Shown here: one piece after another, positions 43,801 to 47,032 of the stretch
How positions within the stretch are numbered: the stretch's first letter is position 1
How the letters are laid out: every line of letters starts with the position of its first letter
Translations under genes and position numbers: made by a program
The notes under the pieces: generated by a model
The model's input: only the letters and a program-made list of their open reading frames with translations
What the model was told of the DNA's origin: nothing
Databases searched by the model: none
From: Gordionus sp. m RMFG-2023
Taxonomy: Eukaryota > Nematomorpha > Gordioida > Chordodea > Parachordodidae
NCBI RefSeq assembly: GCF_954871325.1
Contig: NC_088775.1
Location: 44,245,561-44,309,560 of the forward strand
DNA: 64,000 bases
Reading direction: 5' to 3'

Positions 43801-46800
43801 ATAAGCCAGAATACGGCTTGGGCCTAAAATTAATTTTATTTAAACTTATCATATTTAAAACAGTTGTTGATTTTTAAAAAATATTGCAATTATTTTTTAA
43901 AATGAATTTCAGTATTGCAAACACAATGATTGCCTAAATCCACTGAAATATTTTTTATTTTCATGTGAATACAATAAATTAAATATTTGGATATTAATAT
44001 TAAATATGGGCCGGGCCTATAAAAATTTTATACTGCGGGCTTAGGCTGGGCCTGATCAAAAATTCAGACTTGTAGTCTCTGGTTTAAATACGAATAAAAA
44101 TGCTCCACCTTCAGCCTCATCGTGGCGTGGGAAGGGGGGCTCTTTTGGCGGCTAAAGGAGTTTTAATAGGTTCACTGTGGTCTGGGTCTAGAATAGTGAA
44201 GGTCATGATAAACATATTTTTTAACCTAATTTGATTTGTTTTATCATTTTATTAAATATAAGAGTATTATATAAACAATAAAATTTATCCAATGGTATTG
44301 AAAAAAATGATTTTGTGCTTGTAGAGGGCATATTAAAATTAAGAGTAGATTGTGTTTTTTGAGATATTTTCATTTTCATCATTAGAAGTATATATTTTAT
44401 GTTTTATCAGATGTCTGCTTAAGGTACCTAATTATTTTATTAAGAATAAGGTTAAGTAATTTTTACAATAAATTATACAAACAGTTTCTTTAAAAAAAAT
44501 AGAACTATATAATAACTAAAATATTTTAATAATATTATTGCTTATTTTGATTAATTTATTGCTTAAAAAATTATAAACAATTATTTTGTTACTAGGTGCT
44601 GACGATACATTAAATTTGGTACTGCAGTGAACACATACTCTATGTTTTTATTGGGACTATAAGTAAAATGTTTCTTGGACAAACTTATGGTTTTCATATT
44701 GTAAAATAAAAATTAACAAAATCTAAAATGACTCCTCTAGAAAAATATCATAAAATAAAATATACAAAAAAATTATATTAATTGTATAGTAAAGCAAACT
44801 TAAACAATAATAAAAGACCGGTCCGGACCGCGGTCTGAACCGTAAAAAAATAAAAAGACCGGTCCGGACCACGGTCCTCAAGAAAAAGATCGGTCCGACA
44901 ATTGGTCCTGTCCGATCCCGGTCTAAGACCGATAGGACCGGACCGTTGACCTTCACTAGTCTAGAATATGATCACAGTCTCTCGACGGAGTATAAAAACC
45001 ACCTAAAGGAGCTGATGTCAGGAAGGGTATCCGATTGTAAAAAATAGCTTCAAAACCCCTAATGCACAACTAATAAATCTAAACATTTGGATATTATTCC
45101 AATTCTTCAAATATTCCTTAGAAGTAGTGGTGGCGTCACTAGTATCTTTCATTTGGTATGTCTATGGTAGGCCCAATGTATATATTTATTTGGGAAGAGT
45201 TGGGTGGGGGGAATCTAGCTTTAACTTCTAAAATTGTCTGAATTCTATATAAGTTTTTAATCAAATAGTGTGCTTTTTCAGAAACACGACTTTTTTAAAA
45301 TATAGTTGATTTCATATATATTTATCTTAAATAAATTTAAACCCACCGTCTGTTTAGTGTATAGGTACGGGCGCGAATACATTTAACCATAGTTTTCTCA
45401 CTTACTCTAGCCTTCTCACAGTTTTTTTTATCTCACACACCTTGTATTGTCTAATATGAATATTAAAAAAATTGAACTAACCCTAGCCTTATCATATAAA
45501 CTAACCCTAGCCCACATCAAGCCCTAGTATATACCATATTTAGTTTGGTTTACAAGCAATTTAATGTTAAAATTGGAAAATTACGTAAAATCAAATAAGA
45601 AATATATAATTTATGGCTAACAATCCAATTACCAAGTTTTTATATAAATTTGATTATATACTAGTGATCTGCATCGGGCCTAATTTTTCAAGCCCGGCCC
45701 GGCCTGAAATTTTTTTATAAAGTTTTGCCCGGCCCGAAATTTTTTATTTAAATATAGAAATTAATTTTTATAATTACTCAAAATAAACGATATATGTTAT
45801 TTGGCACATACTTTCTATAAATAAAATCACATATTTTTATTTTACATAAAAAAATTCAACGTAAAATTGATAAATTTAGATATATTTTAAAAAAATTTTA
45901 CCGACCCGACCTGAATTTTCTTAAAAAATATTAGGAGGCCCGAAACCCGTTCGGGCAGGGTAGATCTCTATTATATACCATTCCTTATATTATATACTGT
46001 TTTAGGTTAAGACGTTCAAATGCGATTACAAGATATGCCCAGATAGAATTTCTAATAAAAATACCCCCAACAAAAATTTGTCGCCTCTCCCACCTACCTT
46101 GGCTATAGATGAGAAATTTAAGAATGATGTAAATAATGATCCCAAGGAGGAAAATTGTGCCTGCCTTCCTAAATATGAATCGAACATAGTTATGAAAGCA
46201 CCCCAAAGCCATCTCGAACATAGCGACCATGAGTTTTATGGCTGTAACCCTTATTTAAGAACTTCCATCGACTTCAACAATCCAGATTCACCAGGCCGAT
46301 ACACTAGCACCCCTTTTAAAATATATCGTAATAGCAAATTATCGCCTCAAAGGAATTATCCTATTCACAATAACGGTATCTCGAATCACGAAGTGGATAC
46401 GATGAAATATATATACAAAGCAAATTTGACGCCAGATAAAAAGGTAGAAATAAGCTGCGCCGAATGCTCATCGTTGAATCAAGTCAAAAAATTATCCGCT
46501 CCCACGATTTATAGTAAATCAACCATCGCTATAAACTCAGGCTTAGGAATAGATAGCGGTAAAGATTTGTCGAAGGAAAAACCATTAGCATCAACCCAAT
46601 TTGCCGATTTTACAATTTTCGGTGTTCCAAGCCCTAAAAAAACCCAGGCTGAACAACGTCTTTCCAATCAAGATATCGGCGGGGAAGAACTCAATCTATT
46701 CGATATCTTTAATATCAAAAATAATAGAAGCACTAGTGATGCACAGTCCAAAAAATGGGTTGCGAAAGGATTAGTTAAGCCAGCTCCGGGATTAAGTGGA

Positions 46801-47031
46801 TTACAATTGGCAGCCGATTCTTACAGCAAGAATGAAAATTCAAATTTTGAGTGGATTTCTGGACAAGATCTAAAATGGGATCCCAATCATCGTTTAAACG
46901 ATCAATTCAACGAATTCGTATCGGCTCCATATAATAATGGCACGGAGTGTGGCGATAAGTTACCAGAGGAAGATCACATGATTTCGTTTACTTCGTCGCA
47001 ATTTAGGTGCTTATTACTGGCACCTCAATAA
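4797..47031 (+). CDS. NOS1AP: NOS1AP/CAPON-family PTB adaptor gene, 8 exons found, 5' end missing
   Basis: NOS1AP (CAPON) is a cytoplasmic adaptor: its N-terminal PTB domain binds partner proteins and in vertebrates its C-terminus binds neuronal nitric oxide synthase. Seen here: exons 4797-4868, 20273-20365, 37374-37438, 37716-37824, 37965-about 38205, 39530-39757, 40419-40538 and 46006-47031 join in compatible phase, except that the fifth exon's donor is unsure. The peptide runs [42 protein letters not shown], then [13 protein letters not shown], the order and spacing of the CAPON PTB fold. A coiled coil ([20 protein letters not shown] then [15 protein letters not shown]) matches the CAPON coiled coil. 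The last exon is long, polar and not recognisable. The start codon is not in view: residues before YIGS must lie upstream. Introns reach 15.4 and 17.0 kb and hold nested transposons. Family assignment is firm; the link to the last exon rests on phase and order. Confidence 0.85.
5146..5363. mobile_element. hAT-type MITE, 218 bp, TIR TAGTGCTGTTAAACG
   Basis: Left end TAGTGCTGTTAAACG and right end CGTTTAACAACACTA are inverted repeats. Flanking octamers GTTTTGAA (5138-5145) and CTTTGGAA (5364-5371) match at 6 of 8 positions, as expected for an aged hAT TSD. Much of the element is itself one long imperfect palindrome. Confidence 0.78.
5855..6565 (-). pseudogene. LINE C-terminal region with Cys/His finger
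   Basis: Open for 236 codons. It begins just after the RT core with NASKTKVI, then a treble-clef-like finger [19 protein letters not shown] followed by WVHKRC and CKTC (third Cys pair partly lost: CTRF where relatives have CxxC). Then come [20 protein letters not shown], a helical thumb, and [11 protein letters not shown] near the end. Length and order match the C-terminal part of related LINE polyproteins. Confidence 0.82.
6576..7536 (-). pseudogene. LINE reverse transcriptase domain
   Basis: Minus-strand blocks in order: [16 protein letters not shown] (about 7265-7315), [20 protein letters not shown] (about 7075-7135), [20 protein letters not shown] (about 6945-7005), [13 protein letters not shown] (motif A), [15 protein letters not shown] (motif B) and YADHLVLM (motif C, usual YADDLVL). 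At least two frame changes separate the blocks, and the second catalytic Asp of motif C is replaced by His. Confidence 0.85.
7663..8346 (-). pseudogene. LINE endonuclease domain
   Basis: Exonuclease-endonuclease-phosphatase fold that nicks target DNA. Visible are [16 protein letters not shown] (GDxN motif), [14 protein letters not shown], a VDYLLLRR motif (usual SxxDYxLxR) and the C-terminal catalytic His in [10 protein letters not shown]. The N-terminal third continues upstream to about 8800 in other frames (for example KEMGPE near 8500), so the domain is frameshifted. Confidence 0.82.
9494..9709 (+). pseudogene. R2-type LINE reverse transcriptase core
   Basis: Seventy-one open codons with [13 protein letters not shown] (motif B) and [12 protein letters not shown] (motif C, both Asp present). 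A TGA closes the frame just before the expected NxxKSE block, which continues as [12 protein letters not shown] (about 9711-9744). Confidence 0.82.
9770..10874 (+). pseudogene. R2-type LINE connector and restriction-like endonuclease
   Basis: Open for 327 codons from 9770, then shifted. Visible: [46 protein letters not shown], the CCHC knuckle at about 10500-10562 (HSLHC), [16 protein letters not shown], and KRPDGS at about 10661-10678. After a one-base frame change the conserved [20 protein letters not shown] with [15 protein letters not shown] continues in another frame to 10874. Confidence 0.8.
11386..12257. other. AT-rich sequence without recognisable feature
   Basis: No frame of note, no inverted ends, and no exon with splice-like borders were seen. 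Confidence 0.4.
12842..13210 (+). pseudogene. hAT transposase C-terminal (dimerisation) part
   Basis: Upstream piece: [20 protein letters not shown], then [13 protein letters not shown] (12855-12985). Downstream piece: [20 protein letters not shown] followed by [20 protein letters not shown] (13084-13208). The block [19 protein letters not shown]...RLxGxAxLNI is the hAT dimerisation signature of the TTF-type zinc finger/ZMYM-like group. The DDE catalytic region is gone. Confidence 0.85.
13496..13814. mobile_element. GGGCC-type hAT MITE, 319 bp
   Basis: Begins TAATGATCTGCATCGGG and ends CTTTTGCAGATCTCTA, the family ends. Flanking octamers CTAAAAAT and TTAAGAAT match at 6 of 8. The GC-rich subterminal parts (AGCCCGGC, GGCCCGACCC) surround an AT-rich core with the phrase ATAATTACTCAAAATAAA. 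Confidence 0.8.
14435..15820 (-). pseudogene. hAT transposase remnant, ZMYM/TTF-like
   Basis: Minus-strand order: [20 protein letters not shown] (15715-15790), [53 protein letters not shown] (15480-15550), then [12 protein letters not shown] and the dimerisation block [12 protein letters not shown] (about 14985-15020). A MITE at 14507-14976 splits that block, which resumes as [19 protein letters not shown] (about 14440-14500). Several stops and frame changes. Confidence 0.8.
14507..14976. mobile_element. GGGCC-rich MITE inside the hAT transposase, 470 bp
   Basis: Inverted ends CAGAGACTTGCAGG and (right, inverted) CAGAGCCCTGCAGAG. The inside holds diverged copies of a unit ACCCGGGCTG.GCCTAAAA with ...AATATCCGGGCCGAGCTA, so the core is partly tandemly duplicated (14590-14680 and 14740-14830). 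It interrupts the dimerisation motif between FLRRI and KTYL. The target duplication is not clear. Confidence 0.68.
16035..16080. repeat. 28-base G run followed by C run
   Basis: An unbroken run of 28 G (16035-16062), a short TTGACCT spacer, then eleven or more C. It sits just inside the right end of the inner hAT element. The run could fold as a G-quadruplex or, with the C tract, a hairpin; its length in the assembly should be treated with caution. Confidence 0.9.
16731..18170 (+). mobile_element. Ac-like hAT deletion derivative, GGTCCGG-rich ends, exact 8-bp TSD
   Basis: Ends TAGTGTTAGCAATG and (inverted) TAGTGTTTGCAACGG. TGTAGTTA flanks both sides (16723-16730 and 18171-18178). Subterminal parts are dense in GGTCCGGTCCGA and related phrases, likely transposase-binding repeats. 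The interior keeps a broken BED finger and the hAT dimerisation motif but lacks most of the catalytic region, so it is a 1.44-kb non-autonomous element. Confidence 0.92.
17190..17800 (+). pseudogene. hAT transposase remnants: BED finger and dimerisation motif
   Basis: BED-type finger: [20 protein letters not shown] then [11 protein letters not shown] (about 17200-17295; CxxC kept, His pair degraded). The C-terminal part reads [20 protein letters not shown], then [17 protein letters not shown] (about 17620-17740), matching the family block ARDYLAIPATSVASERVFSxAxxxIxxxR. Confidence 0.78.
18276..19147. mobile_element. Non-autonomous element with GTAGGAGACC ends
   Basis: Left end GTGTAGGAGACCAGGGTTAT and right end, read inverted, GTAGGAGAGACCGGGGATAG. 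Both then carry an inverted TTAT.CTGG-type phrase. The element at 40841-42622 has the same ends. No transposase inside and no certain target duplication, so the superfamily is open. Confidence 0.6.
19190..19422. repeat. Dispersed repeat with GGGTAA ends, copy 1
   Basis: Matches 51905-52160 in the same order: GGGTAA near the start, TTTAAGCCAATTTTTA / TTAAGTTAATTTTTAG, GCTAAAAA, a TTTTTTGAAA block, CTT.TTCGGCA, and GCATTTAGTGATTGCCCAACT / ACATTTAGTCATTACCCAAC at the end. Ends GGGTAA...TTRCCC are weakly inverted, consistent with a MITE. Confidence 0.6.
19423..20272. other. Intron sequence, no feature except a possible element end
   Basis: Near 19880-19905 the phrase GTAGAGCCACTG resembles the CAGTGGC... 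end of hAT elements, with a G-run at 19735-19741 possibly near the other end. I could not pair the ends or find a duplication. Confidence 0.3.
20273..20365 (+). CDS. NOS1AP: NOS1AP exon: PTB central strands
   Basis: Thirty-one codons, phase 0 at both ends, after acceptor ATTTATCTAG and before donor GTATAT. The peptide starts FEYKAN, then [18 protein letters not shown] and MPKK. It aligns without gaps to vertebrate YEFKAKNIKKKKVSIMVSVD followed by GVKVILKKK. It lies alone between introns of about 15.4 kb and 17.0 kb. Confidence 0.85.
20366..22414. other. Intron sequence without clear feature
   Basis: AT-rich. Phrases at 20800-20890 (GACCGATCTGAGTCC, AGATTAGGTC) are loosely echoed inverted at 21430-21520, perhaps an eroded MITE. 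No coding frame seen. Confidence 0.3.
22415..22695. mobile_element. Eroded GGGCC-type hAT MITE
   Basis: Starts TAGTGAAGATCTGCACAGCC and ends GGTCCATGCTGATCCCTA, both recognisable forms of the family ends; the core has GGGCCGGGTGGGC. Target duplication is uncertain. Confidence 0.5.
22696..23283. other. AT-rich intron sequence without feature
   Basis: Nothing recognisable on either strand. Confidence 0.4.
23284..24920 (+). mobile_element. MULE (Mutator-like) element with GGAAAAAACCCC repeat ends
   Basis: The left end (23284-23345) is a chain of GGAAAAAAACCCC-type units; the right end (about 24815-24920) is the inverted form, GGGGGTTTATTTTCC units repeated about seven times. Between them lies a MULE transposase C-terminal half. 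No convincing 8-9 bp TSD. Similar unit chains occur at 60300-60590. Confidence 0.72.
23634..24420 (+). pseudogene. MULE transposase, C-terminal half
   Basis: Blocks in order: [19 protein letters not shown] (second catalytic Asp region, here Asn), [20 protein letters not shown] with QYRTDD (the CxxH region of MULEs), then in another frame [60 protein letters not shown] with [11 protein letters not shown] (the NNxxEGWHxxFxxxVxxxHPSI motif) and a basic C-terminus. A 48-bp stretch 23731-23778 has GTATGA and TACAATTAG borders and interrupts the homology, so it is likely a tiny intron. A one-base frame change lies near 23880-23905. The N-terminal half is missing. Confidence 0.82.
24985..25345 (+). 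mobile_element. 5' fragment of the hAT family seen at 26341-29221
   Basis: Starts with GCGCGCTAC and AGCGCGTTCC phrases, then has a short coding piece [20 protein letters not shown] followed by FSKFEKYF. That piece matches, in opposite orientation, the transposase N-terminus at 27230-27360. It is broken off by unrelated sequence after about 25345. Confidence 0.6.
25346..26332. other. Intron sequence with a 17-base G run
   Basis: G run at 25419-25435. The phrase CATGGTTACGCATGTGCCTG at about 25500-25519 resembles a hAT right end (inverted CAGGCAC...). A 20-base phrase CTGTTCACAGCTCCAAATAA is directly repeated at about 25899-25918 and 25942-25961. No gene. Confidence 0.4.
26630..27360 (-). pseudogene. 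hAT transposase remnant
   Basis: Minus-strand order: [19 protein letters not shown] (start near 27345), [40 protein letters not shown] and [17 protein letters not shown] (about 26960-27090), and the dimerisation block [20 protein letters not shown] followed by HRSRLGDD (26640-26720). The family block is ..ERxFSxAxLxxxxxRSRL. Several stops; the central catalytic region is shortened. Confidence 0.75.
27542..29189 (+). mobile_element. Tc1/mariner element with about 95-bp TIRs and TA duplication
   Basis: The ends start CAATGAAACGAGTGTTAATA and stay inverted-identical for about 95 bases with only two or three differences. TA flanks both sides (27540-27541, 29190-29191), the hallmark target. Length is 1648 bp. 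The transposase is internally deleted and shifted, yet the TIRs are nearly perfect, so the insertion is recent compared with its hAT host. Confidence 0.93.
27956..28641 (+). pseudogene. Tc1/mariner (IS630-like) transposase, internally deleted
   Basis: N-terminal helix-turn-helix part: [20 protein letters not shown] then [20 protein letters not shown] (28086-28220). After a frame change the DDE part: [40 protein letters not shown] (second Asp in MDNASI), [20 protein letters not shown] (third acidic residue Glu in NPTE). The segment that should carry the first catalytic Asp, between KKRAG and APYN, is missing, roughly 40 residues. The far N-terminus (about 27818-27955) reads in other frames. 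Confidence 0.85.
29230..30340. other. AT-rich intron sequence without feature
   Basis: Nothing recognisable apart from a C-run at 29723-29731. Confidence 0.4.
30345..30600 (-). pseudogene. Tc1-like transposase C-terminal remnant
   Basis: One minus-strand frame reads [20 protein letters not shown] (second catalytic Asp in HDN.PSH), then after a short gap [26 protein letters not shown] and [13 protein letters not shown]. That is the order of the Tc1 tail (FMQDNAPSHxAxxTKxxL ... LKRxxYxxxxxxxSLxELWxxI ... IxxLxDSMxxRL). The SPDLNPIENLW block is deleted. Four stops in this frame. A different, older family than the 27542 element. Confidence 0.6.
31021..31208. repeat. Near-identical 94-bp tandem duplication
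   Basis: Units 31021-31114 and 31115-31208 begin TTGACTCGTTTTAGGG and end GTCAATGTCCGGTCCA or nearly so. I see only one or two differences (GAGCCACC against GAGTCACC), so the duplication is young. Confidence 0.92.
31209..31717. other. Intron sequence without clear feature
   Basis: A 64-codon frame at 31302-31496 has no family resemblance and is probably chance. Near-repeats of GCGAATGCATTTATGA / GCGAATGTATTACCTC occur at 31480-31535. Confidence 0.35.
31726..32467 (-). mobile_element. hAT-derived non-autonomous element, exact 8-bp TSD
   Basis: Ends CAGGGTTGTGCATTTGACCG and (inverted) CAGGGTTGGCAAGTCGGTCA. ACTTATAC flanks both sides (31718-31725 and 32468-32475). The subterminal parts are rich in GGTCAAATA and TTGACCG phrases. 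The minus strand holds a faint hAT C-terminus (SLERNRS and [10 protein letters not shown], compare the ASERNWS...IHSKKRNRL block), in different frames, at about 32000-32100. Confidence 0.88.
32511..32791. mobile_element. GGGCC-type hAT MITE, 281 bp
   Basis: Left end TCGAGATCTACAAAT (eroded), right end GGCCCGATACAGATCACTA. Flanking octamers GCTCATAT and TTTCATAT match at 6 of 8. Lies 43 bp after the preceding hAT derivative. Confidence 0.72.
32908..33263. mobile_element. GGGCC-type hAT MITE, 356 bp
   Basis: Starts TAGTGATCTGCATCGGGC, ends CTTTTGCAGATCTCTA. Flanking octamers CTCACCAT (32900-32907) and CCCACCAT (33264-33271) match at 7 of 8. It borders, or inserted into, the 5' part of the R2-type LINE copy. 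Confidence 0.88.
33941..34525. mobile_element. GGGCC-type hAT MITE that carries a LINE 3' fragment, 585 bp, exact TSD
   Basis: Ends TAGAGATCTGCAAAGG and (inverted) TAGTGATCTGCATCGAGCC. CTTAGGAG flanks both sides (33933-33940, 34526-34533). It is longer than its sisters because an inverted copy of the R2-type LINE 3' end (about 34195-34460) sits inside. Confidence 0.9.
34195..34460 (-). repeat. Inverted copy of LINE 3' end inside the MITE
   Basis: On the minus strand this stretch reads GGCAACAATCACTGGAGATC, then TATATCTCAGACAAAGAATA, CCGACAAAACAATTTTTTAA, TCCCCCTC and finally GTAAAATAAAATTTAACTAT. It follows 35518-35760 closely, the 3' end of the LINE that hosts the MITE. Confidence 0.85.
35765..37117. 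other. AT-rich intron sequence without feature
   Basis: No coding frame, paired ends or RNA gene seen. One GC-richer island at 36130-36230 has no open frame. Confidence 0.4.
37118..37290. mobile_element. Truncated GGGCC-type hAT MITE
   Basis: Starts TAGTGATCCGCATCGAGCC, followed by AAGCCCGACCCGGCCC and two more GC-rich phrases up to GGCCCGAATTTATTTAGATA. The right half is missing. It lies just upstream of the 37374 exon. Confidence 0.6.
37374..37438 (+). CDS. NOS1AP: NOS1AP exon: PTB, ends HPIYR
   Basis: Sixty-five bases after acceptor TTTTGAAG and before donor GTAATT, entering in phase 0 and leaving in phase 2. It reads [21 protein letters not shown] plus two bases of an Arg codon. Vertebrate CAPON has ...[15 protein letters not shown] at this point. 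A truncated GGGCC-type MITE ends roughly 85 bp upstream. Confidence 0.85.
37716..37824 (+). CDS. NOS1AP: NOS1AP exon: PTB core [20 protein letters not shown]
   Basis: The first base completes the Arg codon split by the previous intron; then 36 codons follow to a donor AAG|GTTTAA. The peptide [20 protein letters not shown] then [13 protein letters not shown] is nearly identical to vertebrate CAPON ([31 protein letters not shown]). The intron before it is 277 bp and the one after 140 bp. Confidence 0.92.
37965..38205 (+). CDS. NOS1AP: NOS1AP exon: PTB C-terminal helix
   Basis: Starts after acceptor AAATAG in phase 0 with [20 protein letters not shown], matching vertebrate [20 protein letters not shown], the last helix of the PTB domain. 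A polar linker rich in Lys, Asp and Ser follows. The frame stays open to a stop at 38211-38213. The 3' end is uncertain: AAG|GTGGAT at 38138/38139 gives phase 0, which the next exon needs, while GAG|GTTTAT at 38205/38206 gives phase 1 and would need an extra exon in between. Confidence 0.85.
38347..38480. mobile_element. Small MITE, 134 bp, TIR CCTCATTTATAGTAAACGCA
   Basis: The left end CCTCATTTATAGTAAACGCA and the right end, inverted, CCTCATTTATAATAAACGCA differ at one base. The target duplication is not obvious, so the superfamily is open. Lies in the NOS1AP intron after the PTB exons. Confidence 0.75.
39530..39757 (+). CDS. NOS1AP: NOS1AP exon: acidic linker and first half of coiled coil
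   Basis: Seventy-six codons, phase 0 at both ends. The acceptor AAAAG is weak (A-run after TTTATTTATTTC); the donor is CAA|GTTTTT. The peptide has an acidic stretch ([14 protein letters not shown]) and then a heptad region [20 protein letters not shown] and [18 protein letters not shown]. Vertebrate CAPON has VAQVHLLKDQLAAEAAARLE at the matching place. No signal peptide or membrane segment. Confidence 0.82.
40419..40538 (+). CDS. NOS1AP: NOS1AP exon: second half of coiled coil
   Basis: Forty codons after a good acceptor (CTCATAATTTACAG). The peptide [20 protein letters not shown] continues the heptads of the previous exon and matches vertebrate ARVHQLLLQNKDLLQHISLL. A donor AAA|GTTACT at 40538/40539 keeps phase 0 into the 46006 exon. 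Alternatively the frame runs on to a TAG at 40567-40569, which would be the end of a shorter protein or isoform. Confidence 0.8.
40841..42622. mobile_element. Non-autonomous element with GTAGGAGA ends, holding a MITE
   Basis: Left end GTGTAGGAGAGACAGGGGCT; right end, inverted, GTAGGGGAGACCGCGG. The ends carry CCGCGGTTTGCCTAACCGCGG near the right and GGTTAGGCAAACCGCTGG near 41034-41051, an inverted pair. The same end type occurs at 18276-19147. The MITE at 41737-42075 is nested inside. No coding region seen. Confidence 0.55.
41737..42075. mobile_element. GGGCC-type hAT MITE, 339 bp
   Basis: Starts TAGATATCTGCAAAAGTAGG, ends GGCCTGATGCAGATCACTA. Flanking octamers CTTCATAT and CTTTATAT match at 7 of 8. 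Orientation is opposite to the 45662 copy. Confidence 0.88.
42623..43697. other. Intron sequence with an eroded element end
   Basis: At 43200-43260 the phrase TTAGAGACCTGCATATC with GTCTACCCGCGAC resembles a hAT MITE end, but no partner end or duplication is clear. No gene. Confidence 0.35.
43698..44081. mobile_element. Eroded GGGCC-rich hAT MITE, 384 bp
   Basis: Inverted ends CAAAGACCTTCATGG and CAGAGACTACAAGTC. Flanking octamers ATTTGAAT and GTTTAAAT match at 6 of 8. GC-rich subterminal parts (GGGCAGGCCGACCGG, GGGCTTAGGCTGGGCC) surround an AT-rich core. Confidence 0.6.
44103..45055 (+). mobile_element. 5' end fragment of the APE-type LINE, split by a hAT element
   Basis: CTTCAGCCTCATCGTGGC, TTTTGGCGGCTAA.GGAG and GTCTGGGTCTAGAATA, then after the insertion GATCACAGTCTCTCGACGGA, AAAAACCACCTAAAGGAG and TGATGTCAGGAAGGGTATCC. 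These match in order the 5' leader of the LINE at 8790-8970, read on its minus strand. The copy ends near 45055 before any coding domain. Confidence 0.82.
44194..44958. mobile_element. hAT-type non-autonomous element, 765 bp, exact 8-bp TSD
   Basis: Ends TAGTGAAGGTCATG and (inverted) TAGTGAAGGTCAACGGTCC. GTCTAGAA flanks both sides (44186-44193, 44959-44966). The right subterminal part is dense in GACCGGTCCGGACC phrases, as in the 16731-18170 element. It inserted in the LINE 5' leader. Confidence 0.9.
45060..45653. other. Intron sequence without clear feature
   Basis: AT-rich; no coding frame, exon-like island or paired ends seen. Confidence 0.35.
45662..45970. mobile_element. GGGCC-type hAT MITE next to a splice acceptor, 309 bp, exact TSD
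   Basis: Starts TAGTGATCTGCATCGGGCC, ends GGGTAGATCTCTA. TTATATAC flanks both sides (45654-45661 and 45971-45978). Its right end lies 35 bp upstream of the acceptor of the 46006 exon, so it borders the pyrimidine tract and probable branch-point zone. Confidence 0.93.
46006..47031 (+). CDS. Probable terminal exon of NOS1AP, 341 codons plus stop
   Basis: The frame opens exactly at an acceptor (TATATACTGTTTTAG, then GTTAAGACG) and runs 341 codons to TAA at 47029-47031. It starts [14 protein letters not shown]. The product is polar and rich in Ser, Asn, Lys and Pro, with a few aromatic-acidic stretches such as [10 protein letters not shown] and [14 protein letters not shown] recognise no domain; it looks largely disordered with short linear motifs. 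Codon use is like the exons upstream and unlike the AT-rich transposon debris. Phase 0 entry fits the exon ending at 40538, so I infer it is the C-terminal part of the NOS1AP gene; it could instead be the last exon of a separate gene. No in-frame ATG lies near the start, which supports an internal exon boundary. Confidence 0.68.
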   Translation, partial: VKTFKCDYKICPDRISNKNTPNKNLSPLPPTLAIDEKFKNDVNNDPKEENCACLPKYESNIVMKAPQSHLEHSDHEFYGCNPYLRTSIDFNNPDSPGRYTSTPFKIYRNSKLSPQRNYPIHNNGISNHEVDTMKYIYKANLTPDKKVEISCAECSSLNQVKKLSAPTIYSKSTIAINSGLGIDSGKDLSKEKPLASTQFADFTIFGVPSPKKTQAEQRLSNQDIGGEELNLFDIFNIKNNRSTSDAQSKKWVAKGLVKPAPGLSGLQLAADSYSKNENSNFEWISGQDLKWDPNHRLNDQFNEFVSAPYNNGTECGDKLPEEDHMISFTSSQFRCLLLAPQ

Positions 47032-47032
47032 A
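47027..47032 (+). promoter_or_regulatory. AATAAA overlapping the stop codon
   Basis: The stop codon of the terminal exon lies inside CAATAAAA, giving an exact AATAAA hexamer. In so AT-rich a sequence this may be chance, and it would leave almost no 3' UTR; other AATAAA matches follow within 500 bp. Confidence 0.2.

Noticed and set aside
44723-44956. 77-codon minus frame rich in DRDRTGP-like words
   Set aside because: It is translated from the GGTCCGG repeats at a hAT end.
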